Below, piece after piece: positions 16,716 to 26,130 of a stretch of DNA of 39,172 bases; position 1 is the stretch's first letter; each line of letters begins with the position of its first letter. The position numbers and the translations under genes are program-made. The notes beneath the pieces were generated by a model. It saw nothing but the letters and a program-made list of their open reading frames with translations. It was not told where the DNA came from and ran no database searches. Source of the DNA: Rickettsiales bacterium (GTDB lineage: Bacteria > Bacteroidota > Bacteroidia > Cytophagales > Cyclobacteriaceae); assembly GCA_002729235.1 (NCBI GenBank), contig PBTY01000034.1, positions 29,649 through 68,820 on the forward strand, given 5' to 3'.

Positions 16716-18641
16716 TCACTCTTTGATTATTCTGTATACAGATTTTTTCTTATTAAAGGACTCGGTTGTTTGTAAATAGTAGGTGCCAGAATTCAAATGT
16801 GACAAGTCGATTTGTTCATTTTCTAGTTTTGGAATGGAAAGGATCATCTGACCGAAAGCATTGAATACCTGTATTTGCTGGTAGTTTCTCCAATCCTTAA
16901 TAATCAAATAATCCGTGAATGGATTGGGATAGATTATTATTTGTAAGGCATTGGTAAGTAAAGGGTCAATGATCACCCCTGAACTAAACTCAAATGCACC
17001 CATATCTTTGTCAGAACCCATTGGACGGACACTTCCAATGGCATCAAAGAATACAGGCACGTCCTCTGTTGCCGCATCTACCGGATCACTATTTTCTGAC
17101 AGGTAATAGTTGTTGATTGTGTTCAGATGAGCTGCGGAGGAGGGAAGAGTGTTTGCATAGACATCACCAGTCGTTAATAAGTTGCCTTCTGACACAATAT
17201 CCTCACTATCCGCATCATTGTTGATGATTTCAATGGTATTGATGTCATCTGCCGTAACTAGGTTGTTTTTTACGGTAACTTCAAACACATCATTTACATT
17301 GACCAACCGACCAAAATCACCACTATATGCGGTTACCGGTCTCCAATGAAAGGTGTTGTGATAGATGTCCACAATTCCTGAAACGGTGCCATTACCATCA
17401 TGACTCACATTAATGGCATTGCGATAGCCATCAATGACGTTGTTTCGGATGGCAATGTGTGTTGCCTCGATATTGATTCCATTGATGCTTGGCTCAAATT
17501 CATTTCCAATATGTGCTTCATTATGTCCTATGTAATTTCCTTCAATGGTCACATGAGCAATGGCTGCCACCGTTTGTGCATTTTGAGGATTAACTCCGAG
17601 TATGCGATCAAATTTGTTTTGATAGACCATGACATGTTTCTGGCCATCTCCTCGAATGGTCAAGGCCGTTTTCGTATCGTCCAGTCGAGTGAAGGAATTG
17701 TGCGCGATGAATTGCTTTTCACCGCCTTGAATTCGCATGCCATGTTCAGGTTGAACTGCTCCAAACAGGTTGTCCAGACTATTACCTACAAAGGAAAGCC
17801 GTCTGCTATCTCCGGAAAACATTCCCAGTACTCCAAAATCATGAATGTCGCAATCAAAAACACCCATCAGGTCTGCTTCATCCTGGTAAATAGTTCTGCT
17901 GACTGTTTGTTCAATTTCAAGGTCCATCACCAGAATGTTGGAAGATTCCTGAACGGAAACGGCTTCCAACCCAGTAGATTCAGGAATAAGATGCAAGTCC
18001 TTGATTCTGAGATCTTCTGTATTGCGAATGGTAAGGATATGCATCGTGCTTGAGGATACTATTGGTTTATCACCTTCTCCATAAGCGCCTATGATCATTG
18101 GTCCACCGGTTCGGTTGTTGAGGTTGTGGTCAACTCCTCCGAATGTATCTCCTCGTCTGAAAAGGATTCTTTCGTTGGCACTTAATTGTAGGAATGCATG
18201 ACTAGCTGTCTGCCATGGACTGTCTTCGCTGGTGCCATCATTGGTATCATCACCCTCAGAAGAGACGTAGTAGGTGGTTCCGGCAAAAGCTTCAACAGTA
18301 ATTTGGATTGAATTCGTATGGGTAAGTCCTTCTGGGTTGGTCAAAGTGCATTCGACAGTGTAGGTGCCGGGTAGCTCGAAAACATGTCCCACTACCATTC
18401 CTTTGGTAATTTCATGGCGACCATCGGGATCTACATCTGTTTTATCAAAATTCCAGGTGAAGTCACTGTTCGCAAGATCGTTACCTTCATCAATGCCTGT
18501 AGAAGCAGTAGCGTCAAAAAAGACATAGAGTGGAGCTATTCCCGAGGTTCTACTTGGCTCGATATCCAGGTTAATTTCTTGTGCATAGAGCATAGTTGCA
18601 GCCATCATTGTGATGCTGCTTAGAGTGAGTTTCATCAACAT
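16716..18641 (-). CDS. PKD and right-handed beta-helix surface protein with T9SS sorting domain
   Basis: A 641-residue exported protein. A Sec signal peptide (MLMKLTLSSITMMAATMLYA, cut before QE) is followed by a PKD-like domain (about 24-118: GIAPLYVFFDATAS, FELPGTYTVECTLTN), then a pectate-lyase-like beta-helix (about 125-480) that opens with TYYVSSEGDDTNDGTSEDSPWQT and has many short turns with Asn ladders (IRNNVIDGYRNAINVSHDGN). The C-terminal 75 residues (IIYPNPFTDYLIIKD, FNAFGQMIL, LNSGTYYL) are a type-A T9SS sorting domain, which takes the protein across the outer membrane. The polysaccharide target, if any, is unknown and no catalytic residues can be assigned. An alternative ATG two codons in (18635) is equally good. 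It looks monocistronic. Confidence 0.92.
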   Translation of the reverse strand: MLMKLTLSSITMMAATMLYAQEINLDIEPSRTSGIAPLYVFFDATASTGIDEGNDLANSDFTWNFDKTDVDPDGRHEITKGMVVGHVFELPGTYTVECTLTNPEGLTHTNSIQITVEAFAGTTYYVSSEGDDTNDGTSEDSPWQTASHAFLQLSANERILFRRGDTFGGVDHNLNNRTGGPMIIGAYGEGDKPIVSSSTMHILTIRNTEDLRIKDLHLIPESTGLEAVSVQESSNILVMDLEIEQTVSRTIYQDEADLMGVFDCDIHDFGVLGMFSGDSRRLSFVGNSLDNLFGAVQPEHGMRIQGGEKQFIAHNSFTRLDDTKTALTIRGDGQKHVMVYQNKFDRILGVNPQNAQTVAAIAHVTIEGNYIGHNEAHIGNEFEPSINGINIEATHIAIRNNVIDGYRNAINVSHDGNGTVSGIVDIYHNTFHWRPVTAYSGDFGRLVNVNDVFEVTVKNNLVTADDINTIEIINNDADSEDIVSEGNLLTTGDVYANTLPSSAAHLNTINNYYLSENSDPVDAATEDVPVFFDAIGSVRPMGSDKDMGAFEFSSGVIIDPLLTNALQIIIYPNPFTDYLIIKDWRNYQQIQVFNAFGQMILSIPKLENEQIDLSHLNSGTYYLQTTESFNKKKSVYRIIKE

Positions 18642-18900
18642 AGTGGTTCAAAACGGTTGCGGGAAGTTATAAAATATAATTATAAGAAGAATAAATATGA
18701 ATAAAATAAAGCTATTGACTATGGTTGTTGGGTAGGTTTCCATGATTCAAGAAGAAGACCTATAAGTACAAAATCATTTATAATTTTAATATTGGGCTCA
18801 TCATATAATGAGATGCCTTCTACACTAGAATGACGATTGATTTGATTCCTCGAACGTTTTGTGCTATTTTGAGAGAATATCCTAAAATGAATTACGCCTG
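18642..18900. other. Divergent intergenic region, very AT rich
   Basis: The 259 bases between the T9SS beta-helix gene and the plus-strand orphan gene hold both promoters but no full consensus on either strand. TAGCTTTA and TATATTTT on the minus strand are near matches to the -7 element. A 31-codon hydrophobic frame (18648-18743, minus) is present but is explained by base composition. Confidence 0.3.
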
Positions 18901-19653
18901 ATGACTAATCATAATTTCTCTTTTCGAACAGATCGATATGACTTTTGGTCTATATATGAGGCGATCAAAAAGTATTATCCGATTGGTATTTCTGAAAGTT
19001 TGGAAGAGTCTTTTCCAGGACGGAAGGAGAAAGAAAAACTCATCGTTGAAAATATTCATCAGCCAGAAAATTATAAAAGTAGGTGGGAAGACAAGATTTC
19101 CAAATGGCAGCAGGAGCTAGGATTAACCATTAGAAGTACTACTTATGGTCAACTTCCATCACTTAGTGCGGATGTCTTTCTTGAGGAAGAAACGTATAAA
19201 GATAGAATTCTCACAAAGAAAATTCATATTTCAGTGAGCTTGCTGGGACCATTCTATACCTTATTCGGACTTGATCAAACGGATTTGGTTACTCAATCAC
19301 ATGAGTTAAATTCTAATCCGAGACATTATTTAGCCACGCATCGTTTGGTGGTTTCTCCAGAACAGGAATTCAAAGAGACTTATATCAAATTGAGAGATAT
19401 GTTGGAGTCTAACTTTGAAGGATATCGGTTTGTTCCGTTCGGAATCTATTCGTCAACAATTGAGGGATTGCATTTAAACTTCTTGCATTTAGGAGAACCA
19501 TCTTGTGTTTATTATGCACTATTTGACAATATGATTGATTTCAGTTGTCCAGTATATGGTGATCAATTCAAATACGGATATGATCAGTGGTATATAGAAA
19601 ACCCTAATATGGATGATCATTGGACCATTTATCCTCCTGGCTATCAACCATAA
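18901..19653 (+). CDS. Hypothetical protein, 250 aa, family not recognised
   Basis: I do not recognise this protein. It has 250 residues, no signal peptide and no membrane helix, and is rich in aromatic residues and acidic and basic pairs. It opens with DRYDFWSIYEAIKKYYPIGI, has a charged middle (FPGRKEKEKLIVENIHQPEN) and a hydrophobic second half (ISVSLLGPFYTLFGLDQT, RFVPFGIYSSTIEGLHLNFLHL) and ends with a short Trp- and Pro-rich tail (MDDHWTIYPPGYQP). The look is of a compact cytoplasmic globular domain, somewhat like immunity or orphan effector-partner proteins, but this is impression only. It stands alone on the plus strand between two minus-strand genes and is more AT rich than leuS next to it. 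A bidirectional hairpin follows its stop at once. Confidence 0.75.
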   Translation: MTNHNFSFRTDRYDFWSIYEAIKKYYPIGISESLEESFPGRKEKEKLIVENIHQPENYKSRWEDKISKWQQELGLTIRSTTYGQLPSLSADVFLEEETYKDRILTKKIHISVSLLGPFYTLFGLDQTDLVTQSHELNSNPRHYLATHRLVVSPEQEFKETYIKLRDMLESNFEGYRFVPFGIYSSTIEGLHLNFLHLGEPSCVYYALFDNMIDFSCPVYGDQFKYGYDQWYIENPNMDDHWTIYPPGYQP

Positions 19654-19684
19654 AAAAACCACTCCTCTTTTGAGAAGTGGTTTC
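19654..19684. terminator. Bidirectional Rho-independent terminator between orphan gene and leuS
   Basis: AACCACT (19658-19664 region) pairs with AGTGGTT (19676-19682 region), with inner CTC/GAG pairs around a TTTT loop. On the minus strand the stem is followed by seven Ts, a strong terminator for leuS. On the plus strand only TTTCG follows, so termination of the orphan gene is weaker. Confidence 0.8.
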
Positions 19685-19696
19685 GTATTTTATGTG

Positions 19697-19723
19697 ATGC
19701 CTGCCCAGCCTATCTGCAGGCAT
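19697..19723. repeat. Intergenic 8-bp inverted repeat
   Basis: ATGCCTGC (19697-19704) and GCAGGCAT (19716-19723) are perfectly complementary with an 11-base loop. It is GC rich compared with its surroundings and resembles dispersed intergenic hairpins seen in Bacteroidota. It lies between the leuS stop and its terminator. Confidence 0.6.
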
Positions 19724-19737
19724 GACAGTCTGTTTTT

Positions 19738-19764
19738 CTCTGTGTTCTCTGCGGTTAAACTAAA
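19738..19764. repeat. ACACAGAGA-type dispersed repeat at the 3' end of leuS
   Basis: On the minus strand the sequence just after the leuS stop reads AACCGCAGAGAACACAGAG, followed by AAAA. A related copy occurs at 23838-23872. This motif family is known to me as a dispersed intergenic sequence in many bacterial genomes; its function is not established. Confidence 0.5.
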
Positions 19765-22531
19765 CCACCACGTTTACAATTTTCTTAGGAACCACAATCA
19801 CCTTCTTAGGTGTCTTGCCTTCCGTCCATTTCTGCACGTTTGGATGTGCCAAAGCCTGCTCTTCAATCTCTTTAGGATTTAAGTCTGCACTTAGCTGCAC
19901 TTTTGCACGCATTTTGCCATTCACCATTACCGGATACTCAATGGTGTCTTCCACCAAATAACTTGCATCAAAAGCCGGGAAAGTAGCATCACAAACGGTG
20001 CTGTCATTGCCTAATGCATGCCACAGCTCTTCAGCCAGATGCGGAGCATAAGGTGCCAAAGCAATCGTCATTGGTTCTAGAACCTCTTTCTTGTTGCATT
20101 TCAAAGCCTGAAGCTCATTCACTGCAATCATGAAGTTACTGACAGAAGTATTTAGTGAAAGTCTATCCACATCTTCTTCAATCTTCTTGATCAAACCATG
20201 AAGTACTTTCATTTCGTCTTTGGTAGCCTTCTCATCGCTTACATCAAAGTTGTCAGACTTGTCATGGAATAACCCCCAGAACTTGCGTAAGAACTTGTAA
20301 ACTCCTTCGATACCATTCGTATTCCATGGTTTACTCTGTTCGATTGGTCCAAGGAACATTTCGTACATTCTCAGAGTATCTGCACCGTACTTTTCTACCA
20401 GATCATCTGGATTCACTACGTTGTACTTGGATTTAGACATTTTTTCCACTTCCCATCCACAAACGAACTTTCCATCTTCTAGTACAAACTCAGCGTCCGC
20501 ACTGTCTGGTCTAAATTTCTTAAATGCTTCCACGTTCATCACATCGTCTTTCACAATGTTTACATCTACGTGTACCGGATAGCAATCAAAGTCTTTTCTT
20601 AAGCCGAATGAAATGTATTTGTTTTCATTCTTCACTCGGTAGGCCATGTTGGATCTTCCCTGGATCATTCCCTGGTTCACCAATTTCTTCGCATACTCGT
20701 CAACTTTGATGAAGCCCAGATCATACAAAAACTTGGTCCAGAAGCGTGAGTAGAGTAGGTGACCAGTTGCATGCTCACTTCCACCCAGGTAGTAGTCTAC
20801 TTGCTGCCAATAATCCAATGCTTCTTTAGAGGCAAACTCTCCATCGTTCTTCGGATCCATGTAGCGGAAGAAGTACCAGCTCGATCCAGCCCAACCTGGC
20901 ATGGTAGTTAGCTCATAAGGAGCACCATCGGCTGTTTTCCACTCTTCTGCACGACCTAAAGGAGGCTCACCGTCTTCTGTAGGCAAGTATTTGTCTACTT
21001 CTGGAAGTTGCAATGGCAATTGCTCATCTTCTAGCAAATAAGGAACACCATTTTTGAAATAAACCGGAATCGGCTCACCCCAGTAGCGCTGACGACCGAA
21101 GATCGCATCACGCATTCTATAATTTACCTTAGGAGTTCCTAAGCCTTTCTCTACAATGAATTCATTTGCTTTTTGGATAGCATCCAAAGGAGCTAATCCA
21201 TCCAAAATGCCCGAATTGACCATTTTACCTTCCTTGGTTGGGTCAGCCTCGGTATCTGTTATCTTCTGAGCATCGATTACCTGAACGATAGGCAAGTCGA
21301 AATGCTTCGCAAAATCAAAATCTCTTTGGTCGCCACTCGGCACGGCCATGACAGCACCCGTGCCATATCCGGCTAATACGTAATCGGCGATGTAAACCGG
21401 AACCTTCTCACCTGAGAATGGATTCAATACATAGCTTCCGGTAAATACACCAGACACAGTCTTCACGTCGCTCATGCGCTCACGTTCTGATCTGTTTTTC
21501 GCTACTTCCACATAAGCTTCCACTTCAGCTTTTTGCTCAGGAGTAGTTATTTCTTTTACGATATCAGCTTCAGGAGCCAATACCATGAAAGTCACTCCGT
21601 AAATCGTATCAATACGTGTGGTGAAAACAGTGATTTTCTTGTCATGATTCTCTAATTGGAAATCCACCTCAGCTCCAAAGGATTTGCCAATCCAGTTGCG
21701 CTGCATGTCTTTGATCGGCTCTGGCCAATCTACTTTGTCCAGATCTTCAGACAGACGATCAGCATAAGCGGTAATACGCATGCTCCACTGTGGCATGGTT
21801 TTCTTGATCACCGGGTGACCACCACGCTCAGAGAATCCGTCTTTTACTTCGTCGTTAGACAATACCGTACCCAACGCTGGACACCAGTTCACAGTAGTCT
21901 CAGCGATGAACGTCAAGCGGTATTTCAACAACATCTTCTGCTGCTCTTCTTCAGACCAGCTATTCCAATCTGCTGCAGTGAATTCAGGAGTATCTTCATC
22001 ACAAACCGCATTAACAGTTGCATTGCCTTCTTTAGCGAAAGCAGAAATTAACGAATCAATGTGTTCTGCTTTGTTCGCATCATTGTTGTACCAACTGTTG
22101 AACAACTGCTTAAAGATCCACTGAGTCCATTTGTAATAAGACGGATCAGAAGTTCTTACCTCTCTGGACCAGTCGTAACTGAATCCAAGATTGGTCAATT
22201 GCTCTTTGTATCGAGCGATGTTGGTTTCTGTTGTAATGGCAGGGTGTTGACCAGTTTGAATCGCATACTGCTCTGCTGGCAATCCAAATGAATCAAATCC
22301 CATTGGGTGTAGGACATTAAATCCTTTCAATCGCTTGAATCTAGAAACGATATCGGAAGCGATGTATCCCAGTGGGTGACCAACATGAAGTCCCGCTCCA
22401 GATGGGTAAGGGAACATGTCCAATACATAATACTTTGGTTTAGAGGTGTCATTGCTGACTTTGTAAGTCTGGTTTTCTTCCCAGAACTTTTGCCATTTCT
22501 TCTCTACCTCCAGGTGTTTGTATTCTGCCAT
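19760..22531 (-). CDS. leuS: Leucyl-tRNA synthetase
   Basis: A class I aminoacyl-tRNA synthetase of 923 residues, normal for Bacteroidota LeuRS. The HIGH-type motif is HVGH (49-52, in [16 protein letters not shown]) and the KMSKS loop is at 697-701. The CP1 editing domain (about 240-430) carries the TxxxD region and [19 protein letters not shown]; the Asp that limits editing to misacylated products is kept, while the His of the usual GHD triplet is Gly here. The anticodon-binding helical domain and the C-terminal domain ([26 protein letters not shown]) are complete. It is monocistronic and ends at a strong terminator. A -7-like TAACTTTG (22567-22560) lies 28 bases before the ATG. Confidence 0.98.
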   Translation of the reverse strand: MAEYKHLEVEKKWQKFWEENQTYKVSNDTSKPKYYVLDMFPYPSGAGLHVGHPLGYIASDIVSRFKRLKGFNVLHPMGFDSFGLPAEQYAIQTGQHPAITTETNIARYKEQLTNLGFSYDWSREVRTSDPSYYKWTQWIFKQLFNSWYNNDANKAEHIDSLISAFAKEGNATVNAVCDEDTPEFTAADWNSWSEEEQQKMLLKYRLTFIAETTVNWCPALGTVLSNDEVKDGFSERGGHPVIKKTMPQWSMRITAYADRLSEDLDKVDWPEPIKDMQRNWIGKSFGAEVDFQLENHDKKITVFTTRIDTIYGVTFMVLAPEADIVKEITTPEQKAEVEAYVEVAKNRSERERMSDVKTVSGVFTGSYVLNPFSGEKVPVYIADYVLAGYGTGAVMAVPSGDQRDFDFAKHFDLPIVQVIDAQKITDTEADPTKEGKMVNSGILDGLAPLDAIQKANEFIVEKGLGTPKVNYRMRDAIFGRQRYWGEPIPVYFKNGVPYLLEDEQLPLQLPEVDKYLPTEDGEPPLGRAEEWKTADGAPYELTTMPGWAGSSWYFFRYMDPKNDGEFASKEALDYWQQVDYYLGGSEHATGHLLYSRFWTKFLYDLGFIKVDEYAKKLVNQGMIQGRSNMAYRVKNENKYISFGLRKDFDCYPVHVDVNIVKDDVMNVEAFKKFRPDSADAEFVLEDGKFVCGWEVEKMSKSKYNVVNPDDLVEKYGADTLRMYEMFLGPIEQSKPWNTNGIEGVYKFLRKFWGLFHDKSDNFDVSDEKATKDEMKVLHGLIKKIEEDVDRLSLNTSVSNFMIAVNELQALKCNKKEVLEPMTIALAPYAPHLAEELWHALGNDSTVCDATFPAFDASYLVEDTIEYPVMVNGKMRAKVQLSADLNPKEIEEQALAHPNVQKWTEGKTPKKVIVVPKKIVNVVV

Positions 22532-22559
22532 TGATTTATTTACAGTTTTATAAGGGTGG

Positions 22560-22567
22560 CAAAGTTA
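22560..22567 (-). promoter_or_regulatory. -7 element of the leuS promoter
   Basis: TAACTTTG on the minus strand matches TAnnTTTG exactly and lies 28 bases before the leuS ATG. No convincing TTTG is found at the -33 spacing, so this is a half match. Confidence 0.4.
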
Positions 22568-22664
22568 TAAGATGCCCTCAAAAAGCAGTGGTAATTGGTC
22601 AGTAATTAGTCAGGTGTTTGGACAATTTGTGCTTAGTTTCGTGGCTCATTCTAATTATTAAGCA

Positions 22665-23366
22665 TTGGTAGCAATCATTCGAGTTATTGGAGCGGTATTT
22701 TGGAGTATTCTTATGATTACCTCCTCATTGGCGGTTTTAGCATTTACCTGGAATCCAAAACACTCTGTAACAATGGCTAGAACCATGTGGTCACCTTTCA
22801 TTCTTTGGGTGTGTGGAGTGAAACTAAAAGTGAAGGGTTTGGAAAATGTCAATCCAGAGCATTCCTATGTGTTGGTTAGTAACCACCAGTCTTATTTGGA
22901 TATCCCAGTATTGTTTCGAGCGATTACAGTCAATCTCTATTTTGTAGCTAAGAAAGAACTCAAGAAGATTCCTTTTTTGGGTTGGTACATGATGGCTACA
23001 GGAATGATTTTTATCGATCGCACCAATAGAAATAAGGCGATTCTAAGTTTGAAGAAAGCAGCCAGGTTGATCCAGAATGGAAAAAGCGTGATCATGTTCC
23101 CTGAAGGAACTCGTAGTAAGGATGGATATTTAGCAGACTTTAAGAAGGGGCCTTTCATGTTGGCCAGGCAAGCGGATGTGAACGTGCTGCCTGTAGGTAT
23201 TTCAGAGCCAGAAGGTCATTTTCGTGTGAATAAACTACGTCGGATCACCATTGAAGTGAATGTGGGGCAACCCATTCCCGCCAATTCAGTGGACGTGAAT
23301 GAGTTGATACAATCAGCCCATGATGAAGTGGCTGTGCTGTCCAATCGAACAAAATCGCTTAAATAA
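22665..23366 (+). CDS. plsC: 1-acyl-sn-glycerol-3-phosphate acyltransferase
   Basis: A 233-residue PlsC-type acyltransferase that makes phosphatidic acid from lysophosphatidic acid at the inner membrane. It has an N-terminal membrane helix (about 2-26), the catalytic NHQSYLD motif (His74, Asp79), the GMIFIDR block near residue 113 and FPEGTRS at 145-151. The start is a TTG at 22665; no ATG precedes the membrane helix and the first internal ATG would cut into it, so TTG is preferred. It is divergent from leuS (133 bases) and converges on bcp with six bases between the stops and no room for a separate terminator. Confidence 0.93.
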   Translation: MVAIIRVIGAVFWSILMITSSLAVLAFTWNPKHSVTMARTMWSPFILWVCGVKLKVKGLENVNPEHSYVLVSNHQSYLDIPVLFRAITVNLYFVAKKELKKIPFLGWYMMATGMIFIDRTNRNKAILSLKKAARLIQNGKSVIMFPEGTRSKDGYLADFKKGPFMLARQADVNVLPVGISEPEGHFRVNKLRRITIEVNVGQPIPANSVDVNELIQSAHDEVAVLSNRTKSLK

Positions 23367-23372
23367 TTCAGC

Positions 23373-23828
23373 TTATTTCAAGGCATCCATTGCCTCTTCC
23401 ACGTGTTTTACCGCTTTGGTTGTCGAACTAAAGCTGTAAACCAATCTGCCATCTTTGTCAAATACATAAGTAACTCTGCCGGGTAGCAATCCCAACAAGT
23501 TTCTTGGAACTCCAAATGCTTTTTCCGCATTGCCATAGCAATCGCTAAGCAAAGTGAAGTTCAGATCGTATTTATCTGCAAATTTTTTGTGAGAACCTAC
23601 CGTATCAGAAGATATTCCGACAATATCCGCACCCATTTCTACGAATTCTTCGTATTTATCTCTGAATCCACAAGCTTCAGCTGTGCATCCTGGGGTGTCG
23701 TCTTTTGGGTAGAAGTAAACAACTAGTGCTTTCTCTCCTGTGAGTGAGGGTAGATCTATCAAGTTGCCGTCCTGATCTTTCAAGGATACGTCAGGGATCA
23801 GATCTCCCTTTTGAAGTGTTTTGCCCAT
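23373..23828 (-). CDS. bcp: Thioredoxin-dependent thiol peroxidase (Bcp/PrxQ)
   Basis: With the ATG at 23828 the protein has 151 residues; a TTG two codons upstream is less likely. It is a Bcp/PrxQ-type peroxiredoxin that reduces hydrogen peroxide and lipid hydroperoxides. The peroxidatic Cys48 and resolving Cys53 lie in DDTPGCTAEACGFRD, the five-residue spacing typical of atypical 2-Cys PrxQ enzymes. The catalytic Thr45 and FYPKD block are also present. No signal peptide, so it acts in the cytoplasm. It is 20 bases downstream of the MMPL gene and probably in its transcript, and it converges on plsC. Confidence 0.95.
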   Translation of the reverse strand: MGKTLQKGDLIPDVSLKDQDGNLIDLPSLTGEKALVVYFYPKDDTPGCTAEACGFRDKYEEFVEMGADIVGISSDTVGSHKKFADKYDLNFTLLSDCYGNAEKAFGVPRNLLGLLPGRVTYVFDKDGRLVYSFSSTTKAVKHVEEAMDALK

Positions 23829-23837
23829 ATACAAGTT

Positions 23838-23872
23838 AACCGCTGTGTTATCTCTGTGTTTCCTTGGTTTTA
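23838..23872. repeat. ACACAGAGA-type dispersed repeat overlapping the MMPL stop
   Basis: Read on the minus strand, AACCAAGGAAACACAGAGA is followed by TAACACAGCGGTTAAC. The first part encodes the last residues (KETQR) and the stop codon of the MMPL protein. It resembles the copy after leuS at 19738-19764. Confidence 0.5.
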
Positions 23873-26037
23873 AACAAAGTAAGGAGCAAAGGTAGAAGAG
23901 TTAAATCAGTTAACAACGCTATCATCAAAGAAATTGTCATAAACAGGCCTAAATAGTACGTGGCACCGAATGAAGAGAGGATGAACAGGCTAAACCCACT
24001 AACAATGATTAATGTGGTGAGTATGATGGCTTTACCTGCTGACTTATAGGTTGTTAACAGATTTTCACGGGTTGTTTTGTCTTTGGATTTATTTAAAACA
24101 GCCAGGAAATGAATCGTGTCATCCACGGCTATTCCAAAGGTCACAGCAAATATGACAGAGGTGGTTAGTTTCAATGGAACACCAATCAAACCCATAAATC
24201 CGGCAACTGCCAAAAGTGGAATTATATTCGGCACTAAGCTGATTAACAATAACTTAACAGATCTAAAGTAAAGTCCTAATACCACGGAGATTATCAGTAT
24301 CCCAATGATTAGTCCTTTAAGTAGGTTGTAAGAAAGTACCTCATGACTCTTGTCAATTAAATAAGTGGTGCCAGTTAATCGGGTTTGTAAAATCTCTGAA
24401 TCGATGTTTTGCACAATGAATGATCTTAATTGATCATTTCTGAGGTTCGTTTCATGAGATCCGTATTCTGGAATAAAAGCCGCAATTCGTCCGTAAGAAT
24501 TACCATGACTCACATTCGGAAGCATCTGGCGTTTTAGTAGTTGTTGGAGACTTTTAATTGTTCTTTGATACGAATCAGATTCAGGTATTTCAAATGATGA
24601 ATTCAGTCCGCCATTATTGATTTGATTGGAGAGCTTTACTAATGTTGCTGGACTAACTAGTCTCTCCATCGGGTAGGTGTTGTAGAGGTATTGATCAATT
24701 TTCTCAATTTCATGGATCACTGATTCATCAAACAAGGAGAGGTTGCTGTCTGCCGGCCAAACCGCTAATTCCCAGGGTTTAGATCCTCCGAGTTCCTGAT
24801 CAACGAAGGTGAAGTCTTTTCGGACTTGAGAGTCCTCTGGTAGATCTTTTAGGAGGTACGCATCTGTCTTTAATGCGTAGATACCATAACCAGAAATCCC
24901 AATCAATACTACCCAAAACAGCGCGATTTTCTTTTGGTTGCTCAATACCCAGTTTCCTAATGATTCCAATCGGTTGGACCGATTTTCTGCAGGGTAACTT
25001 CTTTTGATTAACAGTGGACCAAAGGCAAAAGTGATAAGGAAGGCGATGCAAATACCTAAACCAGCAAAAAGGCCAAGTTCTTGAATAGGAGCTGTGTCCA
25101 AAGTCCACAAACTGAAAAAACCTATGGCTGTTGTAACAGATGTTAAAAGGGTAGGAATCAATACCTTTTGAACAGAAGATTGTAATCTACTTACATGATC
25201 ATTTTCTGAAGTGTTTCTAAATGCATTGATCAGGTGAATACTGTCCGAAGTAGAGACAAACAAGATTACAGGAGGAATTAAGGAGCCTAAGATGGTGATT
25301 GAATACCCAAACAAAGACATGATCCCTAACAACCATATCAAACTCGTCAAACTGACCAGGTAGGGCATCAAAGCGATTTTCAACGAGCGAAATATTACAA
25401 TCAACAATCCAAAACTTAATACCAGTGCAGCAGCTAAAAAGAGAACAAAGTCATTTTGGATGTATCCTATAAAAGACTCTTGTGCGATCACTTTTCCAGC
25501 TAGTCGATAATTCAAGCCTGATTCTTCTAAAAGATTAATGAGCTGTTCGTTCAGCGATTTTGAGTCATTTGGGTCCAATAAATGTTTGTGATTGATTTGA
25601 ACCAAAAGAGAATTAGCATCCTTACTAAGAAAGTTTCTGAAAACAGGATGTTCAACTATTTTAAGGCTATCAGCACGGTATCTATTCGGTTCTTTTAAAT
25701 GAATGAGTGGAATAGGGGCATAACCCATGGGGCCTTTTACCGGCAGTTGTGCATTCACTAAAGAAAATACGGTATTGATTGCATCTATTTGTTGGATCGA
25801 TTCCGAAATATTGAGTGTTTGCTCCAAAAAAGAGCGTTGAAATACTCCTTCGTAATTAGTTAATACTAAAATCAAATAGTCATTATCGTAATCAAATTTC
25901 TGGAGATGCTCAGAGTAAAAGTCAATATCCGGATCGTCAGTAGGAAAGAACTTTTCAAATTCAAAATCCGCTTTTAAAGAGCTCAGTTGAAAGCCTAGAA
26001 ATGCCGTCATTACAATCCAAAGTATGGTGATGGCCAT
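23848..26037 (-). CDS. RND/MMPL-family exporter
   Basis: A 729-residue inner membrane protein with two repeated halves, each with one helix, a periplasmic loop and a five-helix bundle. The first half has LKADFEFEKFFPTDDPDID, typical of predicted RND exporters (MMPL, HpnN and sterol-sensing types), and VSTSDSIHLINAF in its bundle; the second has the matching GIAVDDTIHFLAVLNKSK. Such proteins move lipids or other hydrophobic molecules; the cargo here is unknown. The ATG at 26037 lies right at the first helix, with none of the usual cytoplasmic lead. The frame stays open 25 codons further upstream with a sensible basic sequence (LERIINKYYEKFRSTKFR) but no ATG, GTG or TTG; a CTG is present at 26091. 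The last residues come from a dispersed repeat. Confidence 0.9.
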   Translation of the reverse strand: MAITILWIVMTAFLGFQLSSLKADFEFEKFFPTDDPDIDFYSEHLQKFDYDNDYLILVLTNYEGVFQRSFLEQTLNISESIQQIDAINTVFSLVNAQLPVKGPMGYAPIPLIHLKEPNRYRADSLKIVEHPVFRNFLSKDANSLLVQINHKHLLDPNDSKSLNEQLINLLEESGLNYRLAGKVIAQESFIGYIQNDFVLFLAAALVLSFGLLIVIFRSLKIALMPYLVSLTSLIWLLGIMSLFGYSITILGSLIPPVILFVSTSDSIHLINAFRNTSENDHVSRLQSSVQKVLIPTLLTSVTTAIGFFSLWTLDTAPIQELGLFAGLGICIAFLITFAFGPLLIKRSYPAENRSNRLESLGNWVLSNQKKIALFWVVLIGISGYGIYALKTDAYLLKDLPEDSQVRKDFTFVDQELGGSKPWELAVWPADSNLSLFDESVIHEIEKIDQYLYNTYPMERLVSPATLVKLSNQINNGGLNSSFEIPESDSYQRTIKSLQQLLKRQMLPNVSHGNSYGRIAAFIPEYGSHETNLRNDQLRSFIVQNIDSEILQTRLTGTTYLIDKSHEVLSYNLLKGLIIGILIISVVLGLYFRSVKLLLISLVPNIIPLLAVAGFMGLIGVPLKLTTSVIFAVTFGIAVDDTIHFLAVLNKSKDKTTRENLLTTYKSAGKAIILTTLIIVSGFSLFILSSFGATYYLGLFMTISLMIALLTDLTLLPLLLTLFKTKETQR

Positions 26038-26130
26038 CCTGAATTTGGTGCTTCTGAATTTTTCGTAGTACTTATTGATGATCCGTTCCAGCTTTCTCTT
26101 GTTAACTTCTTAATTTAGCCAAATAACTCG

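Noticed and set aside
16716-18641. Beta-helix protein as a specific polysaccharide lyase
   Set aside because: The fold is shared by many non-enzymes and no catalytic Lys/Arg/Ca-binding pattern could be assigned, so only the architecture is reported.
18648-18743. 31-codon hydrophobic frame on the minus strand just before the T9SS beta-helix gene
   Set aside because: The run of Ile, Leu and Phe follows from very AT-rich sequence; no promoter consensus precedes it and the region is more simply the leader of the downstream gene.
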